Source of the DNA: Acuticoccus mangrovi
Lineage (GTDB): Bacteria; Pseudomonadota; Alphaproteobacteria; Rhizobiales; Amorphaceae
Assembly: GCF_016411865.1 (NCBI RefSeq)
Contig: NZ_JAEKJA010000001.1
Location: 62,001-126,000, forward strand
Reading direction: 5' to 3'
DNA length: 64,000 bases
The notes below the pieces were generated by a model. That model had not been told where the DNA came from. It worked only from the letters and a program-made list of their open reading frames with translations, and did no database searches. How positions within the stretch are numbered: the stretch's first letter is position 1; each line of letters opens with the position of its first letter. This document shows, piece after piece, positions 53,141 to 61,601 of the stretch. The translations under genes were made by a program, and so were the position numbers.

Positions 53141-54324
53141 AAGTCGCCGTCGTCAACATCGGCAGCATCCTGACGGGCGATCTCGCGGCACCGTTCGCCG
53201 CGGGCGACGTCATCGTCATGAACGAGGGTAGGATCGAGACGATCGGCACCGATTGCCCGCCCGACTGCGACGTGGTGATCGACGCCGCCGGAACGGTCGC
53301 GATGCCGGGGCTGATCGACAGCCACGTTCACATCACCTTCGGGGACTACACTCCACGCCAGCGCACCGTGGGGTTTCTGGAAAGCTACGTGCACGGCGGC
53401 GTGACCACCGCGATCTCCGCCTCGGAGGTCCACGTGCCCGGACGGCCGCGCGACCCCGCCGGTGTCAAGGCGCTCGCCGTCGCGGCGATGAAGTCGTTCG
53501 CCGAGTACCGCCCCGGCGGCATGCGGGTCCACGCCGGCTCGCTCATCCTGGAGCCGGGCTTGACCGAGGCCGACTTCGCCGAGCTCGCCGCCCTCGGCGT
53601 CTGGATGGTGAAGGCGGGCTTCGGCGACTTCACCGATCCCGACGAGTACGCCCCCTTCGTCGCCATGGCGCGGGCGCACGGCATGGTCTCCATGGTCCAC
53701 ACCGGCGGCTCGTCGATCCCCGGCTCGAGCGGGATCTGGGCGGAGAACCTCCTCGCGATCCGGCCGGACGTCTCCTACCACGTCAACGGCGGGCCGACGG
53801 CGATGCCGGAGGCGGGGTTTGCCCGCCTCGTCGAGGAGTCCGAGATCGCCTTGCAGGTCTGTACCGCCGGCAATCTGCGCACCACGCTGCTCACGGCAGA
53901 GCTCCTCACCGGGGCCGGGGCGCTGGAACGCCTCCTGATCGCCACCGACACGCCGACGGGCAGCGGCATCATGCCCCTCGGCATCTTCTACACCATCAGC
54001 CACCTCGTCTCCCTGGGCGGCATGGCGCCCGAGATCGCGGTCGCTGCGGCGACCGGCAACAACGCCCGCGTCTATCGGCTGAACAGCGGCATCCTGGCGC
54101 CGGGGCGCGATGCCGACCTGGTGCTGATCGACGCCTGTGCCGGCGGCTCGCAGGACGACGCGCTGTCGGGGCTGCGCAACGGCGACATTCCGGCCGTCGG
54201 CGCCGTCGTCACCGCGGGCGTCCCGCGCTTCGTGGGCCGCAGCCGCAACACCCCGCAGACCCAGCGCACGGTCCGCGTCGCCCACAGCAATGTGGTGGAG
54301 AGGTTCGACGGCGCGGCGCACTAG
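53137..54324 (+). CDS. amidohydrolase, enamidase-like
   Basis: The 395-residue amidohydrolase-superfamily protein has H63-x-H65 (DSHVHI), K159, H188 (MVHTGG), H215 (YHVNGGP) and D271 (ATDTPTG) as probable metal and catalytic residues. The order and spacing recall enamidase of anaerobic nicotinate breakdown, which hydrolyses a cyclic enamide (6-oxotetrahydronicotinate), including GDYTPRQ, FPGRP-like HVPGRPRD and SRNTP near the C-terminus. The start overlaps the DUF1185 stop as ATGA. It is divergent from the TRAP operon. Confidence 0.84.
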   Translation: MKVAVVNIGSILTGDLAAPFAAGDVIVMNEGRIETIGTDCPPDCDVVIDAAGTVAMPGLIDSHVHITFGDYTPRQRTVGFLESYVHGGVTTAISASEVHVPGRPRDPAGVKALAVAAMKSFAEYRPGGMRVHAGSLILEPGLTEADFAELAALGVWMVKAGFGDFTDPDEYAPFVAMARAHGMVSMVHTGGSSIPGSSGIWAENLLAIRPDVSYHVNGGPTAMPEAGFARLVEESEIALQVCTAGNLRTTLLTAELLTGAGALERLLIATDTPTGSGIMPLGIFYTISHLVSLGGMAPEIAVAAATGNNARVYRLNSGILAPGRDADLVLIDACAGGSQDDALSGLRNGDIPAVGAVVTAGVPRFVGRSRNTPQTQRTVRVAHSNVVERFDGAAH

Positions 54325-54363
54325 GTCCGCGGCGTCGGCGGGTGGGCGCGGTCGCCGGCCGGC

Positions 54364-55737
54364 TCAGGGGCCGGTCAGCGCGGCGATGGTCCACAGGATG
54401 AGGACGCCGCCGCCGAGGGACACGGCGAGGAAGGGGCCGTTGAGGCCGTAGACGAGCGCGAAGGGCGAGCGGCGCGAGTAGCGCGACACCACCAGCGACA
54501 GCAGCGTGTAGGGGCTGCTGCCGAACGACAGCGCCGAGGCGAGCAGCACGGTGGCGAAGTGGGGGAGCGGGGCGAGCCCGAGCATCTGCGGCGGCAGCGT
54601 GTGCGCGAGGAACACGGCGGCGAGGAAAGGGTGGACGCCGGTCGCCGAGAAGGCGAGCGCGAGCCCCAGGAGGGTGAGGATCGACAACGGCGCCGAGCCC
54701 GACACCCATCCCCCGATGGTGGCGACGGCGGCGGGCGGGATGGCGCCGGAGAGAACCATCATCATCGTTCCGCCGGCGGCGAAGAACAGCGCCTCGGGCG
54801 CGACGCTCGGCAGGATGCGCCGCGCGTCGCCCACGAGCTCGGTCGCGGCGGTGCGGATGTCGCCGGCGAGGAGGCGGTGACAGATGAAGGCGTAGACCGG
54901 TGTCTGGACGACGATGACGATCGCCGTCGGCATCCCCGTCACGGCGTGGAGGAGGAGGCTGGAGGCGAGGAACACCGCCATCAGCCCGATGAGCGGCAGG
55001 AGGGCGCGAATGAGCGCGCCGGCGCCGCCCCGCTTCGCCGTCGTCTTGCTCGCGACGGACGGGCCGACGGCGAGCGATACGAGCGAGGCGAAGAGGCCGA
55101 GGCCGAGCCCGTAGGGCGCGACGTCCGGCCACTCGAGCTCGGGATAGACGAGCAGGATCAGCGCCATGTTGCCGAAGATCGGGCTCCAGCAGCAGGCCGC
55201 CAGGAAGCCGCGATGGATCACCGCGAGCACCGCCATGGGCGGCTCCTCGTCGACCTTTCGCGTGGCGCTCGTCATCTCGCACAAGAGCACCGAGCCGCCG
55301 ATGTTGAGGAGGGCGGGGAAGAGGTGGGCGACGCCGGTGACGAACACGTTGGGTGCCACGAGGTCGGGCCGGAAGAGAGCCGCGGAGATCGAGGAGAAGA
55401 GGCGGCTGCGGCGCGCCACCGCGACGAGGAGCGACACGCTCGACATCAGCGAGATGAACACCCCGCCGATCGCGAGGCCCTGGCCGACGGAGGCGCGGGG
55501 CGCGGGCGTGACCGGGAGGAGGACGATCGCCGCCGTCGCCATGCCGATCGTCATCAGCGCGAGGCGGCGCGGCATGCGTCGGCCGGCGAGCACGACGAGC
55601 ACCACCACCGCGAGCGCCGAGACGATCGCGAGCGAGCGCGGGGCGCCGGACGTCATCGCCGACGCGCACACGATCAGCGTCAGCACCCCGAGGGCGACGA
55701 CGTCGTCGCGGCGTCGGGTGGGGACCCCCGGCCGCAT
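54364..55737 (-). CDS. polytopic membrane protein, transporter-like
   Basis: The 457-residue protein has about 12 hydrophobic segments. It resembles ion-transporter-superfamily carriers in its paired half structure: VFVTGVAHLFPALLNIGGS in the first half and ATGVHPFLAAVFLAHTLPP plus SFGSSPYTLLSL in the second. No substrate can be assigned. ATG 55737 is the first Met before the first helix; the frame is open for 174 more codons but these are Arg/Pro-rich without similarity. It is convergent with the enamidase-like gene. Confidence 0.72.
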   Translation of the reverse strand: MRPGVPTRRRDDVVALGVLTLIVCASAMTSGAPRSLAIVSALAVVVLVVLAGRRMPRRLALMTIGMATAAIVLLPVTPAPRASVGQGLAIGGVFISLMSSVSLLVAVARRSRLFSSISAALFRPDLVAPNVFVTGVAHLFPALLNIGGSVLLCEMTSATRKVDEEPPMAVLAVIHRGFLAACCWSPIFGNMALILLVYPELEWPDVAPYGLGLGLFASLVSLAVGPSVASKTTAKRGGAGALIRALLPLIGLMAVFLASSLLLHAVTGMPTAIVIVVQTPVYAFICHRLLAGDIRTAATELVGDARRILPSVAPEALFFAAGGTMMMVLSGAIPPAAVATIGGWVSGSAPLSILTLLGLALAFSATGVHPFLAAVFLAHTLPPQMLGLAPLPHFATVLLASALSFGSSPYTLLSLVVSRYSRRSPFALVYGLNGPFLAVSLGGGVLILWTIAALTGP

Positions 55738-56057
55738 CAGGCGCGGCCGACGCGCGGGTGAGGCGCCGGCCGGCGTGCGCGACCGCGGCGGTCGGAGGCG
55801 ACGGCCCTCGTCCCGTCCCGGTCTCGCCGGGGAAGGCGCGGGCGGACGCGCGGACGATGTCCGAACCTGTGAGCGTCGTCGGGGACGGGGGCGATCATGA
55901 TCATGGGATAGCCGATCCGTTCGGCGACCGCTACTGCTGCACCTGCGAGATCGGTGGAGAGGGCGGGCGCCGCCACGGCGGTGTGGCTGCCGAATCCCGC
56001 GCTGCGGTGCGCCATCGCGGACGCGAGGGATGGCCCCTCCGCCGGCCACCCGCCGCG
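55738..56057. other. 320-base stretch without a convincing gene
   Basis: No good ribosome-binding site or family match is found. On the minus strand a short segment (about 55870-56015) reads VAVAERIGYPMIMIAP, faintly reminiscent of ATP-grasp enzymes, and might be a gene remnant. The rest is GC-rich and looks non-coding. Confidence 0.3.
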
Positions 56058-56393
56058 TCAGTGGCCGACGGTGGAGGAGAAGAGGTTGATGACGACGACG
56101 CCCGCGATGATGAGACCGATGCCCATCATCGCCGGCGCGTCGAGCGCCTCGCCGTAGCGGAACCAGCCGATCGCCGTGACGAGGACCACCCCGAGGCCGC
56201 CCCAGATGGCGTAGACGACGCCCGTCGGCATCGTGCGCATGGGAAAGGTGAGGAGCCACAGGGCGAGGGCGTAGCCGAGGATGGTGATGAGGCTCGGCAC
56301 CAGGCGCGTGAAGCCCGCCGAGCGCGACAGCGCCATCGTGGCGATGACCTCGAGCACGATCGCGGTGCCGAGGAGAAGGTGCGTGGCGTTCAC
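56058..56393 (-). CDS. SMR-family multidrug/cation efflux protein
   Basis: The 111-residue protein has four membrane helices. The essential glutamate is in the first helix (VLEVIAT, E15, equivalent to EmrE E14), and AIWGGLG is in the third. It exchanges protons for cationic compounds or guanidinium in the inner membrane. The start is GTG 56393, as the family begins 14 residues before this Glu; an open frame upstream to 56510 is not used. It lies 49 bases from the ABC exporter stop on the same strand. Confidence 0.9.
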   Translation of the reverse strand: MNATHLLLGTAIVLEVIATMALSRSAGFTRLVPSLITILGYALALWLLTFPMRTMPTGVVYAIWGGLGVVLVTAIGWFRYGEALDAPAMMGIGLIIAGVVVINLFSSTVGH

Positions 56394-56442
56394 GGCGGGT
56401 CTCTCGCTGGGGCCGATTTGTCCGCAGGGAGCGGCGGCCGCG

Positions 56443-58275
56443 CTACACGGCGTCGATGGTCTCGCGCTGATGTTCGCCGAACTGGAGGGTGGCGAGGCGG
56501 GCGTAGACACCGTCGCGGCGCGTCAGCTCGGCGTGGGTGCCGGTCTCCACGATGCGCCCTTCGTCGAGGACCACGATGCGGTCGGCGTTCACCACCGTGG
56601 CGAGGCGGTGGGCGATGACGAGGGTGGTGCGGTCGACCATCAGCCGCTCCAGCGCCTCCTGGATCAGCGCTTCGCTCTCGGCGTCGAGGCTGGAGGTCGC
56701 CTCGTCGAGAAGCAGGATCGGCTCGTCCTTGAGGAGCGCGCGGGCGATGGCGATGCGCTGCCGCTGTCCGCCCGAGAGGGTGACGCCCCGCTCGCCCACG
56801 ATCGTGTCGTAGCCGTCCGGAAGCTTCGCGACGAAGGGGGCGACGCGGGCGGCCTCGGCGGCGGCCTTCACCTCCGCGTCGGTGGCGCTCGGGCGGCCGA
56901 TGCGGATGTTCTCGGCGATCGAGGCGGCGAGGACCATCGTATCCTGGGGCACCACCGCGACGCGCGAGCGCAGCGCCGTGAGGTCGGCCTCGCGCACGTC
57001 GACACCGTCGACGCGGACGCGCCCGCCCGCGACGTCGTAGCTGCGCGCGATGAGCTGGAAGAGGGTGGTCTTGCCGGCGCCGGAGGGACCGACGAGCGCC
57101 ACCGTCTCGCCCGGCGCGACCTTGAGGTCGATGCCGTTGAGGATGGGGCGGGTCGGGTCGGCGGGATAGGCGAAGCGCACATTCTCGAAGGTGACGGCGC
57201 CCTGGGCCGGTTCGGGAAGCGCCACCGGATGCGTCGGGCTCTCGATGTCGGGCACTTCGGCGGCGAGATGGGCGAGACGCTCGGCGGCGCCGGCCGTCTG
57301 CTCCACTTCGCCCCACACCTGGCTGAGTTCCGACAGGGCCCCCGCCGCGAACACCGCATAGAGCACGAACTGGCCGAGCGCGCCGGCCGTCAACTCGCCC
57401 GACAACACGTGCTGCGCGCCGAGCCACAGCACGCCGACGATGGCGGAGAACACGATGAAGATGACGATGGCGGTGAGCGCGGCGCGCGCCGCCGTGGCTC
57501 CGCGCGCGCTCTCGAACGCCTCGAGCGCCCCGGCTCGATAGCGCTCGGCGACGCGCCCTTCGGCGACGAAGGACTGGAGCGTGCGCACCGCGCCGATCGC
57601 CTCCGTGGCGTAGGCGGAGATGCCGGCGAGCGTATCCTGTGCGGCGCGCGACTTGCGGCGCACCATGCGGCCGAGCGCCACGAGGGGCAGCACCAGGAGC
57701 GGGATCGCGAGCAGCGCCACGCCCGACAGGGTGGGGCTCGTGATCACCATCATGGCGATGGCGCCGACGAACATCAGGAAGTTGCGCAGCGCCACCGAGG
57801 CGCTCGCCCCCACGGCCGCCTTGATCTGGGTGGTGTCGGCGGTGAGGCGCGAGACGATCTCGCCGGAGAGGGTGCGGTCGAAGAAGGCCGGGGAGAGCGA
57901 CATCACACGCGCGAACACGTCGGACCGCAGGTCGGCGACGACGCGCTCGCCGAGCGTGGTCACGAGGTAGTAGCGCATGGAGGAAGCCACCGCGAGTGCC
58001 GCCGCCACCACGATGAGCATGCCGAAATAGGCGTCGACGAAATCCGCGTTGTCGGTGCCGAAGCCGAAGTCGATGACCCGGCGCACGGCGAGCGGGACGG
58101 CGAGGGTGGCGATGGTCGCCGCGAGCATGGCGAGCACCGCGAGGGTGAGGCGGCCCCGATAGCGCAGCGCGTAGGGGGCGAGGAAGCCGAGCGGCTTCAG
58201 CGGCACGCGCTCGCGCCGTCCGCCGCGGGATGAGGGGTCGGCGGCGGGCGCCACTTTCTTTCGACCAAATCGCAT
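56443..58275 (-). CDS. ABC exporter half-transporter (TM domain fused to ATPase)
   Basis: The 610-residue protein has six helices (about 30-320) and an ATP-binding domain. Walker A is GPSGAGKTT (about 392-400), the signature is LSGGQRQRIAIARA and Walker B is ILLLDEATSSLD with the H-loop IAHRLAT. It dimerises to export lipids, polysaccharides or drugs (MsbA/multidrug type). Its partner SMR gene follows. Substrate is not readable. It diverges from rpmE. Confidence 0.92.
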   Translation of the reverse strand: MRFGRKKVAPAADPSSRGGRRERVPLKPLGFLAPYALRYRGRLTLAVLAMLAATIATLAVPLAVRRVIDFGFGTDNADFVDAYFGMLIVVAAALAVASSMRYYLVTTLGERVVADLRSDVFARVMSLSPAFFDRTLSGEIVSRLTADTTQIKAAVGASASVALRNFLMFVGAIAMMVITSPTLSGVALLAIPLLVLPLVALGRMVRRKSRAAQDTLAGISAYATEAIGAVRTLQSFVAEGRVAERYRAGALEAFESARGATAARAALTAIVIFIVFSAIVGVLWLGAQHVLSGELTAGALGQFVLYAVFAAGALSELSQVWGEVEQTAGAAERLAHLAAEVPDIESPTHPVALPEPAQGAVTFENVRFAYPADPTRPILNGIDLKVAPGETVALVGPSGAGKTTLFQLIARSYDVAGGRVRVDGVDVREADLTALRSRVAVVPQDTMVLAASIAENIRIGRPSATDAEVKAAAEAARVAPFVAKLPDGYDTIVGERGVTLSGGQRQRIAIARALLKDEPILLLDEATSSLDAESEALIQEALERLMVDRTTLVIAHRLATVVNADRIVVLDEGRIVETGTHAELTRRDGVYARLATLQFGEHQRETIDAV

Positions 58276-58327
58276 GCCTCTCCCAACTCCCGCACGCGAC
58301 TAATGTCAATGTGCAACATTCTGCAAC

Positions 58328-58356
58328 TTGCGCCCGGCCTCGCGAAGGGCTAGATG
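58328..58356 (+). promoter_or_regulatory. candidate promoter upstream of rpmE
   Basis: TTGCGC and TAGATG are separated by exactly 17 bases, about 90 bases before the rpmE start, a sigma-70-like arrangement with imperfect hexamers. Confidence 0.4.
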
Positions 58357-58446
58357 CCACGGGTTCCCATATCGCATGGCCTTCGATACTGCGGTTTTTT
58401 CGCCGGCGAGGCCTGCCGACACCGACGAAGGCTCTGAGGATCCGCC

Positions 58447-58671
58447 ATGAAGAAGGACATCCACCCGGACTATCACGCGGTCACCGTCGTGATGACCGAC
58501 GGCACCGAGTATATGACCCGCTCCTGCTCCGGCCAGGCGGGCGACACCATCCGCCTCGACATCGACCCGCGCACCCATCCGGCGTGGACGGGCGGTCAGC
58601 AGACGCTGCTCGACCGTGGCGGCCGCATTTCGCGCTTCAACAACAAGTTCAAGGGCATCCCCGGCATGTGA
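58447..58671 (+). CDS. rpmE: 50S ribosomal protein L31
   Basis: The 74-residue protein of the bL31 family starts [10 protein letters not shown] and ends [10 protein letters not shown], with the conserved [13 protein letters not shown]. There is only one cysteine, so it is the zinc-free form without CxxC. It binds the large ribosomal subunit near the bridge to the small subunit. A strong terminator follows 44 bases downstream. Confidence 0.97.
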   Translation: MKKDIHPDYHAVTVVMTDGTEYMTRSCSGQAGDTIRLDIDPRTHPAWTGGQQTLLDRGGRISRFNNKFKGIPGM

Positions 58672-58714
58672 TGCCGGCGCGACGTCGCGTCGCGCCACTG
58701 TTTTGCGGATCCCG

Positions 58715-58744
58715 AAACGCCGTCGCACCCTGCGGCGGCGTTTT
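58715..58744 (+). terminator. rho-independent terminator after rpmE
   Basis: A 13-bp stem (AAACGCCGTCGCA / TGCGGCGGCGTTT, one U-G pair, 3-base loop CCC) ends in a TTTT run. This is the best intrinsic terminator in the window. Confidence 0.88.
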
Positions 58745-58773
58745 CGCGCGTCCGGCGTGCGGCCGGTGCGGGC

Positions 58774-58968
58774 TCAGCCCTTCGGTCGCCGGGCCGCCGC
58801 GAACGCGGCCTCGACGCGCGAGCGCTCGCCCACCGCGTTGACGAGGAGGAGCACCAGGCGCGCGTTGAGCGCCGCGCTCTCCGCCTCGGACAGGCCCTCG
58901 TGGAGGGCGAGGAGCTCGGCGTAGATCTCGTCGCCGTCGAGGCCGAGACGGTAGGTGGCGCTGTCCAT
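58774..58968 (-). CDS. DUF2783 small protein
   Basis: The 64-residue acidic, helical protein (YRLGLDGDEIYAELLALHEGLS) matches the DUF2783 pattern. This family is typically encoded beside FAD monooxygenases of aromatic catabolism. The ATG overlaps the monooxygenase stop as ATGA, so they are co-translated. It might be a partner subunit of the hydroxylase, as small proteins accompany some hydroxyphenylacetate hydroxylases; this is inference. Confidence 0.8.
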   Translation of the reverse strand: MDSATYRLGLDGDEIYAELLALHEGLSEAESAALNARLVLLLVNAVGERSRVEAAFAAARRPKG

Positions 58969-60533
58969 CAGGCGAGCTCCTTGGTGCGGGCCGAGGCGGC
59001 CTCCACGGCGGCGTCGATCTCGGCGGTGCCGGCCTCGCCCGGCGCCCAGCTCGCGGCGATATGCTGGTCGGGCCGCACCAGGAAGAGGCCGCGTCCGTAG
59101 CGTTCGGCGGCAAGGCTCTCGGAACCGAGCGTCAGCACGGGGAGTAAGGTCGCCGGCGCCGCCGTGCCGATCGCGAGCAGCGAAAAGCGCCCGCCGAGAC
59201 GCTCGAGCAGGAAGCCGCCGTCGAGCGGGGCGTCGGGGCACGGGTCACCGGGATGAACCGGTCCGCCGCCACCGTCGGGGGCGGCGGCAACGTGCCCGCG
59301 CAGTGATGCGGGGCGGGAGAGGCGGCCGGAGTTGATCATCGGCCGGGCGAAGGGATGGTCCTCCGCGAGCGCCAGGAGCTGGTCGCGGAAGAGGCGCTCC
59401 ATCGGCGTGCGCGGCGACATGAAGTTGGTGGAGCGGGACGAGTTCGTGATGTTCTCGTCCGTCGCGTGGACGCGCTCGCGATCGTAGGTCTCGAGCAGCG
59501 CCGCATCGGCCTCGCCCTTCACCACGGCGGCGAGCTTCCAGGCGAGATTGTCGACGTCCTGGATGCCGCCGTTGCCGCCGCGGGCACCGAACGGGCTCAC
59601 CACGTGGGCGCTGTCGCCGGCGAAAATCACCCGCCCGTGGACGAAGCGGGCGAGGCGGACGCAGCGGAACGTGTAGAGCGAGACCCAGTCGAGGGTGAAG
59701 GGGCGGCCGCCGACGGCCTTCTCGATGCGGGGAATCACGTTCTCGGGCCGCTTCTCCACCTCCGGGTCGGCGCTCGCGTCGAGCTGCAGGTCGATGCGGT
59801 AGATGTCGTCCGGCTGCTTGTGGAGGAGGGCGGTCTGGCCGGGGTGGAAGGGCGGCTCGAACCAGAACCAGCGCTCGGAGGGGAAGTCGGCCGTCATCTC
59901 CACGTCGGCGATGAGGAAGCGGTCCTCGAAGGTGGTCCCCTCGAACTCCAGCCCCATCAGGTGCCGAATGGTGGAGCGCGAGCCATCGGCGGCGATCAGG
60001 TAGCGGCCGGCGAGATCGTAGCGCCCGTCCGGCGTCTCGATGGTGGCGGTGACGCCCGCTTCGGTTTGCGCCAGGCCGACGAGGCGGCTCTTCCAGCGCA
60101 GGTCGATCAGCTCGGGAAAGTCGCGGGCGCGATCGACGAGATACTCTTCGACATAATATTGCTGGAGGTTGATGAAGGCGGGCATTTTGTGCCCGTCCTC
60201 CGGCAGGAGGTCGAAGGAATAGACCTCGCGCTCGCCGTGGAAGAGGCGGCCGACCTTCCACGTCACCCCCTTTTCCACCATGCGCTCGCCGACGCCGAGG
60301 CGGTCGAAGATCTCGAGCGTCCGCTTGGCCCAGCAGATCGCGCGCGAGCCGACGGAGACGACGTCGCTCTCGTCGACGACGACGCTCGCGACCCCGTGGA
60401 GCGCGAGATCGATGGCGGCGGCGAGGCCGATGGGGCCGGCGCCGACGATGACGACGGGCGCGTCCCGCACCGGGCCTCCCGTCAGCTCCGGCGGCGCGAC
60501 GTAGTCGAACGGCCGATACGTGTAGCGCGGCAT
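58968..60533 (-). CDS. FAD-dependent aromatic monooxygenase
   Basis: The 521-residue group A flavin hydroxylase (PheA/MhpA type) has GAGPIGLAAA (31-40), the DG motif AADGSRSTIRHLMG and FAGDSAHVVSPFGARGGNGG. It hydroxylates a phenolic ring using NAD(P)H and oxygen. In an operon with hmgA and fahA, the product is most simply homogentisate, from 3- or 4-hydroxyphenylacetate (inference). ATG 60533 is used. Confidence 0.88.
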   Translation of the reverse strand: MPRYTYRPFDYVAPPELTGGPVRDAPVVIVGAGPIGLAAAIDLALHGVASVVVDESDVVSVGSRAICWAKRTLEIFDRLGVGERMVEKGVTWKVGRLFHGEREVYSFDLLPEDGHKMPAFINLQQYYVEEYLVDRARDFPELIDLRWKSRLVGLAQTEAGVTATIETPDGRYDLAGRYLIAADGSRSTIRHLMGLEFEGTTFEDRFLIADVEMTADFPSERWFWFEPPFHPGQTALLHKQPDDIYRIDLQLDASADPEVEKRPENVIPRIEKAVGGRPFTLDWVSLYTFRCVRLARFVHGRVIFAGDSAHVVSPFGARGGNGGIQDVDNLAWKLAAVVKGEADAALLETYDRERVHATDENITNSSRSTNFMSPRTPMERLFRDQLLALAEDHPFARPMINSGRLSRPASLRGHVAAAPDGGGGPVHPGDPCPDAPLDGGFLLERLGGRFSLLAIGTAAPATLLPVLTLGSESLAAERYGRGLFLVRPDQHIAASWAPGEAGTAEIDAAVEAASARTKELA

Positions 60534-60601
60534 GGCGTTCTCCCTGATGTCAGCGTCCCGCCGCTCCATCGGCGGCGGGATCGGTTCGTTCGGGGCGGGG
60601 A

Positions 60602-61552
60602 TCAGCCCTGGAGCGCGGCCCAGATCTCCCGGTCCCGCTCGGCGGTCCACACCCGCGGCGTGTCGATGCCGAGCGCCTCGTCGTAGGCGCGGGCGACGTT
60701 GAAGGGGAAGCAGTGCTCGTAGATGGCGTAGTCGCCGAACTTCGGGTCGCACACGGCGCGCACCGCCTCGCCCGCCTCCTTCAGCGAGCCGCCGCGGGCG
60801 GCGACCTGCGAGACCGCGCGATAGTGGCTGTCGACGAAGTCGCGCGTGTTCTCGATCGCCTCCTCGACAACCGCGTCGCCGACGAGGGCGTCGCCGCGGC
60901 CGGGGGCGATGGCCGCCGGGCGGAACGCCTTCACGTTGTCGAGCGTGCCGCCCCAGTCGCGGAAGTGGGCGTCGCCGCAATAGCAGGCGGACTTGTACTC
61001 CACGATGTCGCCGGTGAAGAGCACGCCGGCATCCGGCACCCAGGCGACGATGTCGCCCGCCGTGTGCGCCCGGCCGACGTGCATCAGGTCGACGCGGCGC
61101 TTGCCGAGATAGACGCTCATCGCAGTGGCGAAGGTCATGGTGGGCCAGGTGAGGCCGGGAATGCTCTCGTGCCCCTCGAAGAGGCGCGGGAAGCGGCCGA
61201 ACTCGGAGTCCCAGTCCTCCTTGCCGCGCTCGGCGACCATCGAGCGGCAGACGTCGGAGGCGATGATCTCGGACGCGCCGTAGGCCGAGGCGCCGAGCAC
61301 GCGCACGGCGTGATAGTGCGACAGCGTCACGTACTTGATCGGCTTGTCCGTCACCGTGCGGATCTTCTCCACCACCATGTTGGCGAGGCGCGGTGTCGCC
61401 TGCGCATCCATCACCATCACGCTGTCGTCGCCGATGATGACGCCGGTGTTGGGATCGCCCTCGGCGGTGAAGGCCCACAGATCCGGGCCGATCTCGGTGA
61501 AACTGACCTTCTTTTCCGTCAGGTCGCCCGCCGATGCGAAGGACTTCGCCAT
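60602..61552 (-). CDS. MBL-fold protein with altered metal-binding motifs
   Basis: The 316-residue protein has the metallo-beta-lactamase fold outline (WAFTAEGDPNTGVIIGDDSVMVMD; HTAGDIVAW; FTGDIV). The usual H-x-H-x-D-H appears as HYHAVR (about 79-84), and the later GHG motif as PGRGD. It may therefore bind one metal or none. It lies between fahA and the monooxygenase gene, and MBL members recur in such aromatic operons, but the reaction is unknown. Confidence 0.82.
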   Translation of the reverse strand: MAKSFASAGDLTEKKVSFTEIGPDLWAFTAEGDPNTGVIIGDDSVMVMDAQATPRLANMVVEKIRTVTDKPIKYVTLSHYHAVRVLGASAYGASEIIASDVCRSMVAERGKEDWDSEFGRFPRLFEGHESIPGLTWPTMTFATAMSVYLGKRRVDLMHVGRAHTAGDIVAWVPDAGVLFTGDIVEYKSACYCGDAHFRDWGGTLDNVKAFRPAAIAPGRGDALVGDAVVEEAIENTRDFVDSHYRAVSQVAARGGSLKEAGEAVRAVCDPKFGDYAIYEHCFPFNVARAYDEALGIDTPRVWTAERDREIWAALQG

Positions 61553-61601
61553 TGTCTTCTCCCTAAGGTGTCGCCGCGGCGGAGGCGCCGCGGCGGAGGT
61601 G

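Noticed and set aside
55870-56015. Possible ATP-grasp gene remnant on the minus strand
   Set aside because: The resemblance is one short AERIGYP-like run; no further domain motifs or start site.
60602-61552. Antibiotic-resistance beta-lactamase
   Set aside because: The fold is shared, but the metal motifs are changed, no signal peptide is present and the gene lies in an aromatic-degradation operon.
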